From contig JAOZOU010000001.1 in the NCBI GenBank assembly GCA_029933125.1, positions 124,001 to 188,000 of the forward strand: 64,000 nt of DNA. Reading direction: 5' to 3'. Position 1 is the stretch's first letter; each line of letters starts with the position of its first letter. This DNA comes from a bacterium. Its GTDB lineage: Bacteria; Arandabacterota; Arandabacteria; Arandabacterales; Arandabacteraceae. Made by a program: the position numbers and the translations under genes. The notes under the pieces were generated by a model that was not told the origin of the DNA, did not search any database, and saw only the letters and a list, made by a program, of their open reading frames with translations. Below are positions 50,345 through 59,830 of this stretch, in pieces.

Positions 50345-52729
50345 ATGCGCTGGTTCGGTTTTGTTCTTGTCCCGGCTTTTGTGTTTATGCTAAGTGCCTT
50401 GACTTTGGCTGGCGAGGCAAGTGAGATGGTCTTTCCAGTAAGTTTCGACTGGGCTGAGCTTAACTATGAGAAACACATGCTAAGTGAGCAGAGTTATGAC
50501 CTTCTTGGTTTTGAAAGCTCTGATTATGTCTCTTCTCCAGGGCATCCAGCCCTGCCTGTAAGAAGCATGAGCATCTATGTTCCGAAGGGCAAGGTTGTGA
50601 CAAGAATCTGGGCTGAGGTTGTCGATCAGATGACACTTCCAGGCCCTTACAAGATCATGCCCGCACAGCCCCAGATACCTACGGATGGCTCGGCAAAACC
50701 ACAAATCGTGCCACCAGATCCAGCCATCTATGAAAGCTCTACCCCCTATCCTGCATCGCCTATTGCAGAAGGACCAGGCGGAAGTGTTGGCGGACGCAAA
50801 ATCGCAACCTGCAGGATATTTCCTCTTCAATACATCCCCAGTGAAGGCAAGGTAATAGTGAACCGCAGCATGCTCATAAAGGTTAGCCTCGCTGGTGAGG
50901 CTTCATCCGAAGAGATACCTCTGGAAACAGCCCAAGTGCGCAAGCTGCGTAACGACTTTGTCTCTGGTCTTGTTGCCAACCCTGAGGATGTTGTAAGCGA
51001 CTTTCCCGTCGAAGCGGCTCCGCTCGATGCATCGGATGCTGCTGAATATCTCATCATCTGCCTCGCCAATCATGCAGATGAATATGAGGTTTTGAAAAAC
51101 TGGAAAACCCGCAAGGGCATACCCACTGAGATAGCAATTCAGGAATCAATCCTTGCCAACTATCCTGGCAGGGATGATCCCGATAGAATCCGCAACTGCA
51201 TCAAAGATTACTATCTCAATCGAAGCACAAACTGGGTGCTTGTGACTCTGTCTGCACCAAAGGCAAGGATAAGAGGCTGCTACGGAAAGGTGAGTGGTAC
51301 AGTTGATACTTTCATTCCCTGTGACCTCTATTTTGCTGACATGGATGGGGATTGGAATGCCGATGGTGACTCTTATTGGGGTGAGACTACAGACGATGTT
51401 GATCTCTATCCGGATGTATACGTTGGGAGAATAACCGCCAATAAGGGCGTTACATGCTCAACAGTCGTTTACAAGGTTCTGACCTACGAAGGCTGCTACG
51501 CCATGCCTACCGATTATCAACTGGATATGCTCTTTATGGCTGAATATCTCGACGATTACACAAATGAAGCCTTGCTCAAGAATCGGATAGATAATGAATC
51601 CGTGCCTGCACGATTCGATCCAATTACCAAGCTCTATGAGTCAAGTGGCAATCTTAATTGGGCAAATGCGATGAATGAGCTTAATGCTGGCAACAACATA
51701 ATAAACCATGCCGGTCATGGAAACATAAATATAATAGAGATTGCAGATGATATTCTTACCAGCACCGATATGGAGAACCTGACCAACGCTCCACGCTATT
51801 CGGTGTTTTACACTGTTGCCTGTGATCCTGGTGCATTCGATAATCTTACGGGTTGCTTCGCCAAATCCTTCCTTGAAGCTACTGATGGTGGTGGCTTCAT
51901 AATAGCCAACTCCCGCCTGGGCTGGTACTGGAGCGGAAATCCGGGCAACGGAACTAGCGATAAGTATGACCGAGAATTCTTCAAGTCAATCTTCAACCGC
52001 GGTTATACCAATCTAGGGGTTGCTCATGCCGATGCTAAGATTCAACGCATTCCCTATGCTGGCAGCGATGGAACAGAGCGCTGGGCAATGTATTCACTTA
52101 ATCTTCTCGGTGACCCGGAAACTCCAATCTGGATTGATACCCCAATCGCTATGACTGTCGCTCATCCTGAGACGGTTGATACCGGGCCTCAGACCTTCAC
52201 AGTCACAGCATCCGCAGGTGGCTCGCCCCTAAATGGTGCGAGAGTTTGCATATGGAAGGGCGATGAGATCTATATGGTGGATCAAACTGATGTAAATGGG
52301 GAAGCCAGCTTCTCAATCTCCCCAGCCGATACTGGCGATATGCTTGTCACAGTTACTAAGAATGGCTACTTGCCCTACCAGGGAACAACGAGAGTAGGAA
52401 GTGATATATCCGGCATAAGCCCGAGCGGTTTAGGCTTGCCAAGCATAACGGCAAGCCCCAATCCTGCAAGAGGCAGTGTGCTTCTGAGATTCTCACCTGG
52501 AGGCTCAGGTGCAATGAAACTCGCTGGTGAAGGGGCGAGTGTTGAGATAATCGATGTAGCTGGTCGTGTAGCAAGGACCATAAGGCTGGATGAAGCTACT
52601 ATTCGAAGAGGAACCCTCACGTGGGATGGTACAACCACAAGTGGTATGAAGGCATCACCTGGCATATATTTTGTCAGGTTCTCACTTGGTAAAGCTTCGG
52701 CAACATCAAAACTCATTGTCCTCAAATAG
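50345..52729 (+). CDS. Gingipain-type C25 cysteine protease, second of tandem pair
   Basis: 794 residues from the ATG at 50345, which has CGGAGG eight bases upstream; an earlier in-frame ATG at 50285 lacks one. It repeats the domain order of its neighbour throughout: signal peptide, pro-region (YVPKGKVVTRI, VRKLRNDFV), catalytic domain with the same calcium segment (DLYFADMDGDWNADGDSYWG), catalytic His in NHAGHGN and Cys in TVACDPGAF, Ig-like domain and FlgD-like tail (IIDVAGRVARTI, WDGTTTSG, ASPGIYFVRF, KLIVLK). The pair clearly arose by tandem duplication, and differences around the catalytic Cys (IPGNF versus DPGAF) suggest different cleavage preferences. A strong terminator follows. Confidence 0.87.
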   Translation: MRWFGFVLVPAFVFMLSALTLAGEASEMVFPVSFDWAELNYEKHMLSEQSYDLLGFESSDYVSSPGHPALPVRSMSIYVPKGKVVTRIWAEVVDQMTLPGPYKIMPAQPQIPTDGSAKPQIVPPDPAIYESSTPYPASPIAEGPGGSVGGRKIATCRIFPLQYIPSEGKVIVNRSMLIKVSLAGEASSEEIPLETAQVRKLRNDFVSGLVANPEDVVSDFPVEAAPLDASDAAEYLIICLANHADEYEVLKNWKTRKGIPTEIAIQESILANYPGRDDPDRIRNCIKDYYLNRSTNWVLVTLSAPKARIRGCYGKVSGTVDTFIPCDLYFADMDGDWNADGDSYWGETTDDVDLYPDVYVGRITANKGVTCSTVVYKVLTYEGCYAMPTDYQLDMLFMAEYLDDYTNEALLKNRIDNESVPARFDPITKLYESSGNLNWANAMNELNAGNNIINHAGHGNINIIEIADDILTSTDMENLTNAPRYSVFYTVACDPGAFDNLTGCFAKSFLEATDGGGFIIANSRLGWYWSGNPGNGTSDKYDREFFKSIFNRGYTNLGVAHADAKIQRIPYAGSDGTERWAMYSLNLLGDPETPIWIDTPIAMTVAHPETVDTGPQTFTVTASAGGSPLNGARVCIWKGDEIYMVDQTDVNGEASFSISPADTGDMLVTVTKNGYLPYQGTTRVGSDISGISPSGLGLPSITASPNPARGSVLLRFSPGGSGAMKLAGEGASVEIIDVAGRVARTIRLDEATIRRGTLTWDGTTTSGMKASPGIYFVRFSLGKASATSKLIVLK

Positions 52730-52745
52730 AGGGTAGAAAGTGAGA

Positions 52746-52778
52746 AAAGTGGGTGTCGGCTCAGGCGACACCCACTTT
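52746..52778 (+). terminator. Terminator after the C25 operon
   Basis: AAAGTGGGTGTCG and CGACACCCACTTT form a perfect 13-bp stem around the loop GCTCAGG, flanked by A-rich and T-rich ends, 16 bp after the stop codon. It can act in both directions. Confidence 0.8.
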
Positions 52779-52864
52779 CTCGTCTGACCAATTATCTCAG
52801 ATTCCCAGGATCGAGCCGTGGCAAGAGAGCTGCGCAAGGTTTACAGGCTTTCGCCCGGAGGGAA

Positions 52865-52880
52865 CAAGCAAATTTGCTTG
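52865..52880. promoter_or_regulatory. Perfect 16-bp palindrome (operator-like)
   Basis: CAAGCAAATTTGCTTG is its own reverse complement. It lies in the 408-bp gap before the FHA-phosphatase gene, about 320 bp upstream of its start. The gap has no frame of note and no recognised riboswitch; the palindrome looks like a dimeric regulator site, but the target is unclear. Confidence 0.35.
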
Positions 52881-53186
52881 ATCAGACCGCTTAAGGTGAG
52901 ACCAGTCATGAATAGTTGACCATCTTAAAGGGGTCTTTTCAGCGCTAACACCTTGGTTTCACTTTGAAAAAAGACGAATCCATCCATAGAAGAATTTCCA
53001 CCAAGAATGCGAAAGGTGACCACACAGCACCTGGTGCGGGAAGAGTTACCCAACCCGTTCGTGACTTCTAAAGACCCAGTCGAGCACAATCCCGACTGAC
53101 TTCTTGGCGAACGTCAGAGCCTCTAAGTTTGCTTGCAAAACCCAATCCGACATGGAACAATACACTCAAGGGGATTTCCAGGCGAG

Positions 53187-54845
53187 ATGAGCCCAGAGTC
53201 CAATTCGAATGGAAATAGCATCGTGCAGGCTTCTAGCTCCGATCCCATTGCCAAGTTTTTGGTGCAGCTTCAATCAGGTGAACAGAGACTCATCACGAGC
53301 CGCAAGCCCCTGATAACGATAGGGCGCCTGCCCCAGAATGAGATTCATCTCCATGACCCGCTTGTCTCCCGCCGACATGCTGAGATCTATCGTGACAAGA
53401 CTAGCTACTGGCTACGCGATCTCGGCAGCAGAAATGGAACCTTCCTCAATGGCGAATCCATCTCTGGACCTGTTCAATTGAAGCCCGGGGATAAGGTCAA
53501 TGCCGGCAACTGCCTAATCGTTTTCCAACCCCCTACCCCATCACTTCTCACAGAAAAGCAGGAGAGCGTACCATCATCGACAATGAGTTTGGCAAAACCC
53601 AAACTCCCGAAACTTAACGCTCCACTCGAGATGCTTACATCAGTTGCTGAGATTGCTCGCCAGATAGTAATGGATCAGCCTCTCGAGCAAACACTTCAAT
53701 CCATTCTTGAGATATGTCTTGAACGAACATCAGGCGAGCGGGCGGCAATTCTCACTCTTGATGAGAATTCAAATCTTGTTCCCAAAGCCTACCTTTCAAA
53801 ATCTCCCACGAGGGAGCGTTTCGCTTTGAGTCGTTCAATTGCTCATCGGGCAATTGCTGCAAATGAGGCACTCCTCATAAGAGATGTTGCTGGCGAGCAC
53901 GATCTCAAGGCAAGCGAGAGCATAGCCAACCTCAAGATAAGGTCAGCGATCTGCACTCCCCTCTGGAATGGAGAACAAACAGTCGGCGTTCTTTACATCG
54001 ATACGACCCGGGCTGACAGGCAATTTGATGAGGTTGATCTCCTGTTCTTCTCGACACTTTCCGGAATGATAGCCGAGAAAATTCAAAATGCTACGCTTGC
54101 CGAGATAGCGAGGGAGAAACAGCGTCTTGATGCTGAGCTCAGAATTGCCGCTCAAATTCAGAGCCAACTGCTTCCTTCAGATCTGCCTTCAGTGGACGGC
54201 TATGAGATCGCTGCCTTCAATCGTGCCTGCACCGAAGTAGGTGGTGACTACTACGATGTCTTCGCTGCTGATAGCCGGATTGTCATCGCAGTCGCCGATG
54301 TTGCCGGTAAGGGAATCGGAGCAGCCATGCTTATGTCAAATCTGCAGGCAGCCTTGAGGATCCGATCGGATACTTCGAAGGACGTAGGTGAGGTGCTCCA
54401 GAGTCTCAATGCAGATCTCATCGACAGGGTAGGTGAGGGAAGATTCATCACGTGCTTCCTCATGTCACTTGATCCCCAGACCGGCAAGGTGGCATACGCC
54501 AATGCCGGACACAATCCCCCCATTGTTGTAAGGGGTGGTAAGCAGATCGAACGGGTTGAAGCCGCAGGTTTGCCACTTGCCATCCTCGTTGAAAGCGACT
54601 ACGAGGCCCATTCGATCACTCTCGAACCCTCAGATCTCATCCTGCTCTACAGTGACGGCGTTACTGAATGTTTCAACAAGGACGGCGAGCTCTTTGGTGA
54701 AGAAAGGCTCGAGGCGATCCTCAAGCAGATTTCTCCACAGAGCGCAAAGGATGTAATCAAGACGATCGTCGGGGCTCTGGATGAATTCCGCCAGGATCGT
54801 CCCTTCTCGGACGATGTTACCCTCGTAGTGGTTAAGCGGCTATAA
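53187..54845 (+). CDS. FHA-GAF-SpoIIE (RsbU-type) serine phosphatase
   Basis: 552 residues from the ATG at 53187; an in-frame TTG at 53133 is a weaker start. An FHA domain (about 35-110; IGRLPQNEIHL, VSRRHAEI, LGSRNGTFLNG) should bind phospho-threonine; a GAF domain (about 155-300) may sense a ligand; the SpoIIE/PP2C phosphatase domain (about 335-550) has the metal Asp in GGDYYDVF, DVAGKGIGAAML, NAGHNPP, LLYSDGVTE and SDDVTLVVV. Such enzymes dephosphorylate anti-anti-sigma factors or similar regulators in partner-switching pathways. No kinase or antagonist gene is adjacent, though the TPR gene at the window end may belong to a Ser/Thr kinase. Confidence 0.87.
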   Translation: MSPESNSNGNSIVQASSSDPIAKFLVQLQSGEQRLITSRKPLITIGRLPQNEIHLHDPLVSRRHAEIYRDKTSYWLRDLGSRNGTFLNGESISGPVQLKPGDKVNAGNCLIVFQPPTPSLLTEKQESVPSSTMSLAKPKLPKLNAPLEMLTSVAEIARQIVMDQPLEQTLQSILEICLERTSGERAAILTLDENSNLVPKAYLSKSPTRERFALSRSIAHRAIAANEALLIRDVAGEHDLKASESIANLKIRSAICTPLWNGEQTVGVLYIDTTRADRQFDEVDLLFFSTLSGMIAEKIQNATLAEIAREKQRLDAELRIAAQIQSQLLPSDLPSVDGYEIAAFNRACTEVGGDYYDVFAADSRIVIAVADVAGKGIGAAMLMSNLQAALRIRSDTSKDVGEVLQSLNADLIDRVGEGRFITCFLMSLDPQTGKVAYANAGHNPPIVVRGGKQIERVEAAGLPLAILVESDYEAHSITLEPSDLILLYSDGVTECFNKDGELFGEERLEAILKQISPQSAKDVIKTIVGALDEFRQDRPFSDDVTLVVVKRL

Positions 54846-54850
54846 AGCCC

Positions 54851-54940
54851 CTATCGCACCGCAATCTTGGCAGATGCAGATTACGATCCCTGCCTGGCAA
54901 CAACGAAGTATGTTCCAGGGGCAACAAGTCTGGCACGAGC
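54851..54940 (-). pseudogene. Remnant of a FlgD-like C-terminal tail
   Basis: On the minus strand, next to the phosphatase stop, a phase reads RLVAPGTYFVVARQGS-stop-SASAKIAVR-stop. It matches the tails of intact proteins in this window (compare LVAPGAYFVVVRQGN in the protein at 59831), with one internal TAA at 54881-54883. Upstream sequence is no longer coding, so this is the last piece of a lost secreted-protein gene. From 54941 to 55317 I see nothing else. Confidence 0.5.
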
Positions 54941-55317
54941 ATGAGAGCCCTCCCGGGAAATCGCCTAGAGACGGGTTTCTACTGCTGTTGCCTAAACTAC
55001 CTTTCTTACATTATACCACCGAGGTTTTGTGCGTATTGTGCATTCAACCCGAACGTATCGGTGGTAGCCTTCAGCACCGTCAGTGCCCGCTCTCACCACC
55101 CCAGGTGGGTCACCATGTCCCCACCCATTCCCATTAGGGGTCAGAAAACGCTTGAAATAGGGAAAGACCCTGTGATACAATCCCATGGGTTCGCCCTCTA
55201 TGTGACCGCACTCTGAGCTGCCGTTACATCGTGGGCCTGCCTTGAGTTTCTCTCTGCAGTGTTGGCCAAGGTGTTCCTATGGGGTGACTTTCATTGTTTC
55301 GGCAAGGAGGGTTAACT

Positions 55318-58300
55318 ATGTCCACAGGTCGCTTTCCAAAGCAAGTCATCATCTGGGCTTTGCTCATGGGTCTCAGCGTGATCTTCGGCTATGTTGAGGT
55401 GGCTTGTGCCGATTGGTTCCCTGAATTCAGGCTGACCTATAGCCCGAGCACCTCCTTAGACCCCTGTCTTGCCACGGATGACAGTGGCCATGTCCATGTG
55501 GTGTGGGAAGACGAACGTGATGGCAACCATGAGATCTACTACAAGTGCTATGATGGCGTCTCATGGGGATCCGATATCCGCCTTACTAATGACCCTGGAA
55601 ACTCCGCAGAACCCTCAGTTGCCACAGACGGCAGTGGCAATGTCCATGTGGTGTGGTATGACAACCGTGATGGCAACGATGAGATCTACTACAAGTGCTA
55701 TGACGGGGTCTCATGGGGGCCTGATATCCGCCTCACTAATTCCCCGAACTACTCTTGGGATCCCTCAGTTGCCACGGACGGCAGCGGCAATGTCCATGTG
55801 GTATGGTATGACCGTCGTGATGGCAACTATGAAATCTACTACAAGTGCTATGATGGTGTGTCATGGGGGCCTGATATCCGCCTCACTAATGACTCCCGCT
55901 CGCAAGGGGCACCTTCAGTTGCCACGGATGACAGTGGCAATGTCCATGTGGTGTGGGGTGACGGCCCTGATGAGATATACTACAAGCGCTATGACGGAGT
56001 CTCATGGGGGCCTGATATCCGCCTCACTGATTCCCCTGACGTGTGTGGCTCCCCTTGTGTTGCCACAGATGGCAGTGGCAATGTCCACGTGGTGTGGTAT
56101 GACTCGCGTGATGGCAACTATGAAATCTACTACAAGCGCTATGATGGAATGAGCTGGGGACCTGATGCCCGCCTCACTGAAGACCCTGCTGACTCTTGGA
56201 TTCCCTCGATTGCCACAGATGGCAGTGGCAATGTCCATGTGGTGTGGTATGACTCGCGTGATGGCAACTGGGAAATCTACTACAAGTGCTATGATGGTGT
56301 CTCATGGGGTCTGGATATCCGCGTCACTGATGACCCGAAGCACTCTTGGAAACCCTCAGTTGCCACGGATGACAGCGGCAATGTCCATGTGGTGTGGTAT
56401 GACGAACGTGATGGCAACAGGGAGATCTACTGGAAGGAGTACTACAATGGCACTCTGTCAGCACCCCAGGTAACATTCATATCGCCTACAAGCGGAGTTC
56501 CAAACGAAAAAATCCAAATCACAGATCTAACAGGGACAAACTTCGTGTCTCCTGACTCGGTCTGGTTCGAGATGGCTGGGCAGCCACGAGTTGTCGCCTA
56601 CAAGGTCTGGGTTGAATCATCAGATAAGATAACCTGTAGTGCATATTTCAATGGCACCGCTACGGGTTATTGGGATGTGGTAGTGAAGAATCCTGATGGC
56701 CGGATTGCCACGTTACCAGCAGCCTTCTATTTAGATCCAGCTGCAAATTGGGAAGTCGACACCAGACTCACTTACGATGGTTTCTACTCATTGCTTAGCG
56801 GCCGCCGCTCTGTGGCATGTGACGCTTCAGGCAATGTTCATGTGGTGTGGGAGGACACTCGTGATGGCAACAAGGAGATCTACTACAAGCGCTATGATGG
56901 CACCTCGTGGGGACCTGATGTGCGCCTTACCAATGACCCTGCGGAGTCGGAAGACGCGTCAGTTGCAACAGATGATAGTGGGCACGTCCATGTGGTGTGG
57001 GTGGATGATCGTGATGGCAACAATGAGATATACTACAAGCGTTATGATGGGACTTCCTGGCGATCTGATGTGCGCCTCACCAGTAGTCAGGCTTCCTATC
57101 CGGATCGCCCCTGTGTCGCCGCAGATGGCACCGCCAGTGTTCATGTGCTGTGGCATGACTATCGTGATGGGAACACTGAGATATACTACAAGCGTTATGA
57201 CGGAGTCTCATGGGGATCTGAAATCCGCCTTACCAATGACCCTGCCGAATCTCAGGACCCCTCAGTTGCGGCGGGTGTAGGTGGCTATGTGCATGTGGTA
57301 TGGCAGGACGACCGCGATGGCAACAAGGAGATTTACTACAAGTACTATGATGGGATCTCATGGGGTCCCGATGTACGACTGACTGATGACCCTGACCTCT
57401 CCGAAGACCCTTCAGTTGCCACAGATGAGTTTGGCAATGTGCATGTGGTATGGCAGGACGACCGCGATGGCAACAAGGAGATCTACTACAAGCGCTATGA
57501 TGGCACCTCGTGGGGACCTGATGTGCGACTCACAAATGACCCAAGCAACTCCGAAAGCCCCTCAGTCACGGCCGACTACAATGGCAATGTCCATGTGGTA
57601 TGGGATGACTACCGTGATGGTAACTGGGCGATCTACTATAAGCGCTATGATGGAACCTCATGGGGTTCTGATGTAGGACTCACTGGTGACCCTGCCCTCT
57701 CCAAGTCCCCCTCGGTTGCCACAGATGGAATTGGCTACGTCCACGTAGTCTGGCATGACTGCCGTGATGGCAACTATGAGATCTACTGGAAGATGGGCTG
57801 GTACGATGTGTTACCCGGTCCCCAGATAACATCCATAGAGCCATCAGCCTGGTTTGCCAACGAGATAGTCCAAATCAGGAATCTCGCAGGTAGCGACTTC
57901 GTCTCTCCAGACTCAGTCTGGTTCCAGAAGGCAGGTGAAGAGCCCATCATCTGCTATGATGTCCAGGTCGAGTCCCCATCAAAAATAACCTGCAAGGCTT
58001 CTCTCGACAGTACCACAACCGTCGGCTACTGGGATGTAGTTGTGAGGAATCCTGATGGTCAGGCAGACACCCTCGAGGCTGGCTTCTATGTGATGCCTCC
58101 AAGGAATTGGAGTTCAGATGAGCGCTTGACTGATGATCCAGGAAACTCCGAGTATCCCGCACCATCAACTGGTGGCAGTGGTACCTTCTATGCTCTGCTG
58201 CAAAGCAAGTCCTCTGAAGACAAGGCATCCTACCAGTCAGGTACCAGTCTCAACCTCCATGTTGTATGGCGGGATGACCGCGATGGCAATGAGGAAATCT

Positions 58301-59541
58301 ACTACAAACGCTACGATGGCACCTCCTGGGGTCCTGATGAGCGCCTTACCTCGGATACTGCCTCATCGCGGTACCCATGCCTAGCATCAGATGTCAACAA
58401 TCACGTCCATGTCGTCTGGGTCGATTATCGAGGTGGACACTGGGGACTCTACTATAAGTCCTACGATGGCACAGCCTGGAGTGATGATCAGGAGATCTCA
58501 CCTGATATTGCAACCGGTTATGCATATCCAAAGGTAGCCATGGACGCCTGTGGCGATCTCCACCTTGTATGGAGTGACCACCGCAATGGTAACAAGGAGA
58601 TCTACTACAAGCACTACGATGGCGCCTCCTGGGGTCCTGATGAGCGCCTTACCTCAGCCGCAGGCTCCTCCGTATACCCCGCAGTTGCATTAGGAGCACC
58701 CGGTACTGTCCATGTGGTATGGCAGGACACCAGGAGCGGCATAAGTAACATCTACTACAAGTACTTTGATGGCGTCTCCTGGAGCAGTGACGAGCGCCTC
58801 TGTGCTGGCAAGTTTCCCTCCAGCTACCCCTGGATAGCAGCAGATGCCAATGGTAATGTCTATGTCGTCTGGCATCTCTACTTTGGTGGCAACTACGACA
58901 TCTACTACAAGCACTACGATGGCGTCTCCTGGAGCAGTGACGAGCGCATCACCTTCGATGCGGCTGACTCCGAGCATCCCCAGGTGGCAACCGATGGCAA
59001 TGGTAATGTCTATGTGGTATGGCAAGACGACAGGGATGGCAACTATGAGATCTATTATAAGCGCCTTCAGGCAGGCTCCTGGACAGATGACCAGCGTGTC
59101 ACCTCGGCCTCAGGCGATTCCTGGACTCCTGCTGTGGCAATGGATAATGTCGGTAACCTCCATGTCGTCTGGTCTGACAACCGAGATGGCAATCCTGAGA
59201 TATATTACAACTCCTGGGGACTGGACCCCACGATCGCAGGTCTTCAGGATAGGCTGCAACAGCCAACACACCTTGCTATCCTGGGTGTCAACCCCAATCC
59301 AACTTGTGGAGATGTCTCAGTCGAGTTTGCTGCACCCCCATCTCAGCGAATCTACTATTGCATCTATGATGTCCAGGGAAGGCTTGTATGGCAGGATGAA
59401 GTCCGAGTCAAGCCTGGAAGCCAATGGGTTCGGTGGAATGGGCATGATCTGGCTGACAGACCTGTCTCGGCAGGCATCTACTTTGTGCGTATCTCTGCAG
59501 GCAGGCAGAATTCAACAGCCAAGGTCGTGCTCATAAGGTAG
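55318..59541 (+). CDS. Giant secreted repeat protein (sialidase-like propellers, IPT domains, C-terminal tail)
   Basis: 1407 residues from the ATG at 55318 (ribosome-binding site AAGGAGGG). After a signal peptide there are three blocks of about seven, seven and seven repeats of about 49 residues, each of the form SVATDGSGNVHVVWYDxRDGN-x-EIYYK then YDGVSWGPDIRLTN; these blades are of the BNR/sialidase-like propeller type, though the Asp-box consensus is altered. Two IPT/TIG-like Ig domains (about 385-470 and about 835-925; ISPTSGVPNEKIQITDLTG, IEPSAWFANEIVQIRNLAG) separate the blocks. A FlgD-like tail ends it (IYDVQGRLVWQ, WNGHDLAD, VSAGIYFVRI, KVVLIR). The repeats are nearly identical at DNA level, so copy number may change by recombination. 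It is probably an exported binding or adhesion protein, not an enzyme. Confidence 0.85.
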   Translation: MSTGRFPKQVIIWALLMGLSVIFGYVEVACADWFPEFRLTYSPSTSLDPCLATDDSGHVHVVWEDERDGNHEIYYKCYDGVSWGSDIRLTNDPGNSAEPSVATDGSGNVHVVWYDNRDGNDEIYYKCYDGVSWGPDIRLTNSPNYSWDPSVATDGSGNVHVVWYDRRDGNYEIYYKCYDGVSWGPDIRLTNDSRSQGAPSVATDDSGNVHVVWGDGPDEIYYKRYDGVSWGPDIRLTDSPDVCGSPCVATDGSGNVHVVWYDSRDGNYEIYYKRYDGMSWGPDARLTEDPADSWIPSIATDGSGNVHVVWYDSRDGNWEIYYKCYDGVSWGLDIRVTDDPKHSWKPSVATDDSGNVHVVWYDERDGNREIYWKEYYNGTLSAPQVTFISPTSGVPNEKIQITDLTGTNFVSPDSVWFEMAGQPRVVAYKVWVESSDKITCSAYFNGTATGYWDVVVKNPDGRIATLPAAFYLDPAANWEVDTRLTYDGFYSLLSGRRSVACDASGNVHVVWEDTRDGNKEIYYKRYDGTSWGPDVRLTNDPAESEDASVATDDSGHVHVVWVDDRDGNNEIYYKRYDGTSWRSDVRLTSSQASYPDRPCVAADGTASVHVLWHDYRDGNTEIYYKRYDGVSWGSEIRLTNDPAESQDPSVAAGVGGYVHVVWQDDRDGNKEIYYKYYDGISWGPDVRLTDDPDLSEDPSVATDEFGNVHVVWQDDRDGNKEIYYKRYDGTSWGPDVRLTNDPSNSESPSVTADYNGNVHVVWDDYRDGNWAIYYKRYDGTSWGSDVGLTGDPALSKSPSVATDGIGYVHVVWHDCRDGNYEIYWKMGWYDVLPGPQITSIEPSAWFANEIVQIRNLAGSDFVSPDSVWFQKAGEEPIICYDVQVESPSKITCKASLDSTTTVGYWDVVVRNPDGQADTLEAGFYVMPPRNWSSDERLTDDPGNSEYPAPSTGGSGTFYALLQSKSSEDKASYQSGTSLNLHVVWRDDRDGNEEIYYKRYDGTSWGPDERLTSDTASSRYPCLASDVNNHVHVVWVDYRGGHWGLYYKSYDGTAWSDDQEISPDIATGYAYPKVAMDACGDLHLVWSDHRNGNKEIYYKHYDGASWGPDERLTSAAGSSVYPAVALGAPGTVHVVWQDTRSGISNIYYKYFDGVSWSSDERLCAGKFPSSYPWIAADANGNVYVVWHLYFGGNYDIYYKHYDGVSWSSDERITFDAADSEHPQVATDGNGNVYVVWQDDRDGNYEIYYKRLQAGSWTDDQRVTSASGDSWTPAVAMDNVGNLHVVWSDNRDGNPEIYYNSWGLDPTIAGLQDRLQQPTHLAILGVNPNPTCGDVSVEFAAPPSQRIYYCIYDVQGRLVWQDEVRVKPGSQWVRWNGHDLADRPVSAGIYFVRISAGRQNSTAKVVLIR

Positions 59542-59659
59542 CACAGTGATCGCAAGAGCTATATGAATGCTCGGGCTGGTTGAGGCGGGTTATAGTCGCA
59601 ATTGGATGTCCAGCACGCAAGCCCCTCTATCCTGCAAGATGCGGCATGGCAGCATCGTA

Positions 59660-59681
59660 GGGCAAGCATCCATGCTTGCCC
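59660..59681. repeat. Perfect 10-bp inverted repeat
   Basis: GGGCAAGCAT CC ATGCTTGCCC lies in the convergent gap 119 bp after the giant repeat gene. It lacks a T-run but may serve as a bidirectional terminator or a REP-like element. Confidence 0.5.
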
Positions 59682-59805
59682 AATACTCCCCGGTGGAGCC
59701 AGCCTCCCCACCATTCCAAACGAGTTATGTTTGCACCACCAAACTAACCACCACACAATCACAGAGACTGGCACCTACGCAACTTCCGTGCCAGAAGCCC
59801 CAAAA

Positions 59806-59827
59806 TGCACGTTTTTAGCTCCGACCC
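59806..59827 (-). repeat. Dispersed palindromic repeat, single copy
   Basis: TGCACG then TTTTTAGCTCCGACCCC (plus-strand reading), ending three bases before the stop codon of the next minus-strand gene. It is identical in its core to the copies at 25403 and 39031. Confidence 0.7.
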
Positions 59828-59830
59828 CCG

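Noticed and set aside
52779-53186. A riboswitch or structured RNA in the gap before the FHA-phosphatase
   Set aside because: I compared it by eye with c-di-GMP, cobalamin, TPP, RNase P, 6S and tmRNA signatures and found none of their conserved cores; only a 16-bp palindrome stands out.
54874-55216. Plus-strand frames of about 90 codons after the phosphatase gene
   Set aside because: No ribosome-binding site or protein character; the minus strand there shows a decayed C-terminal tail instead.
55430-59220. Regular DNA repeats that look array-like (CRISPR-like spacing)
   Set aside because: The repeats are in one open frame with a three-base period and encode propeller blades; unit length is about 147 bp and there are no unique spacers.
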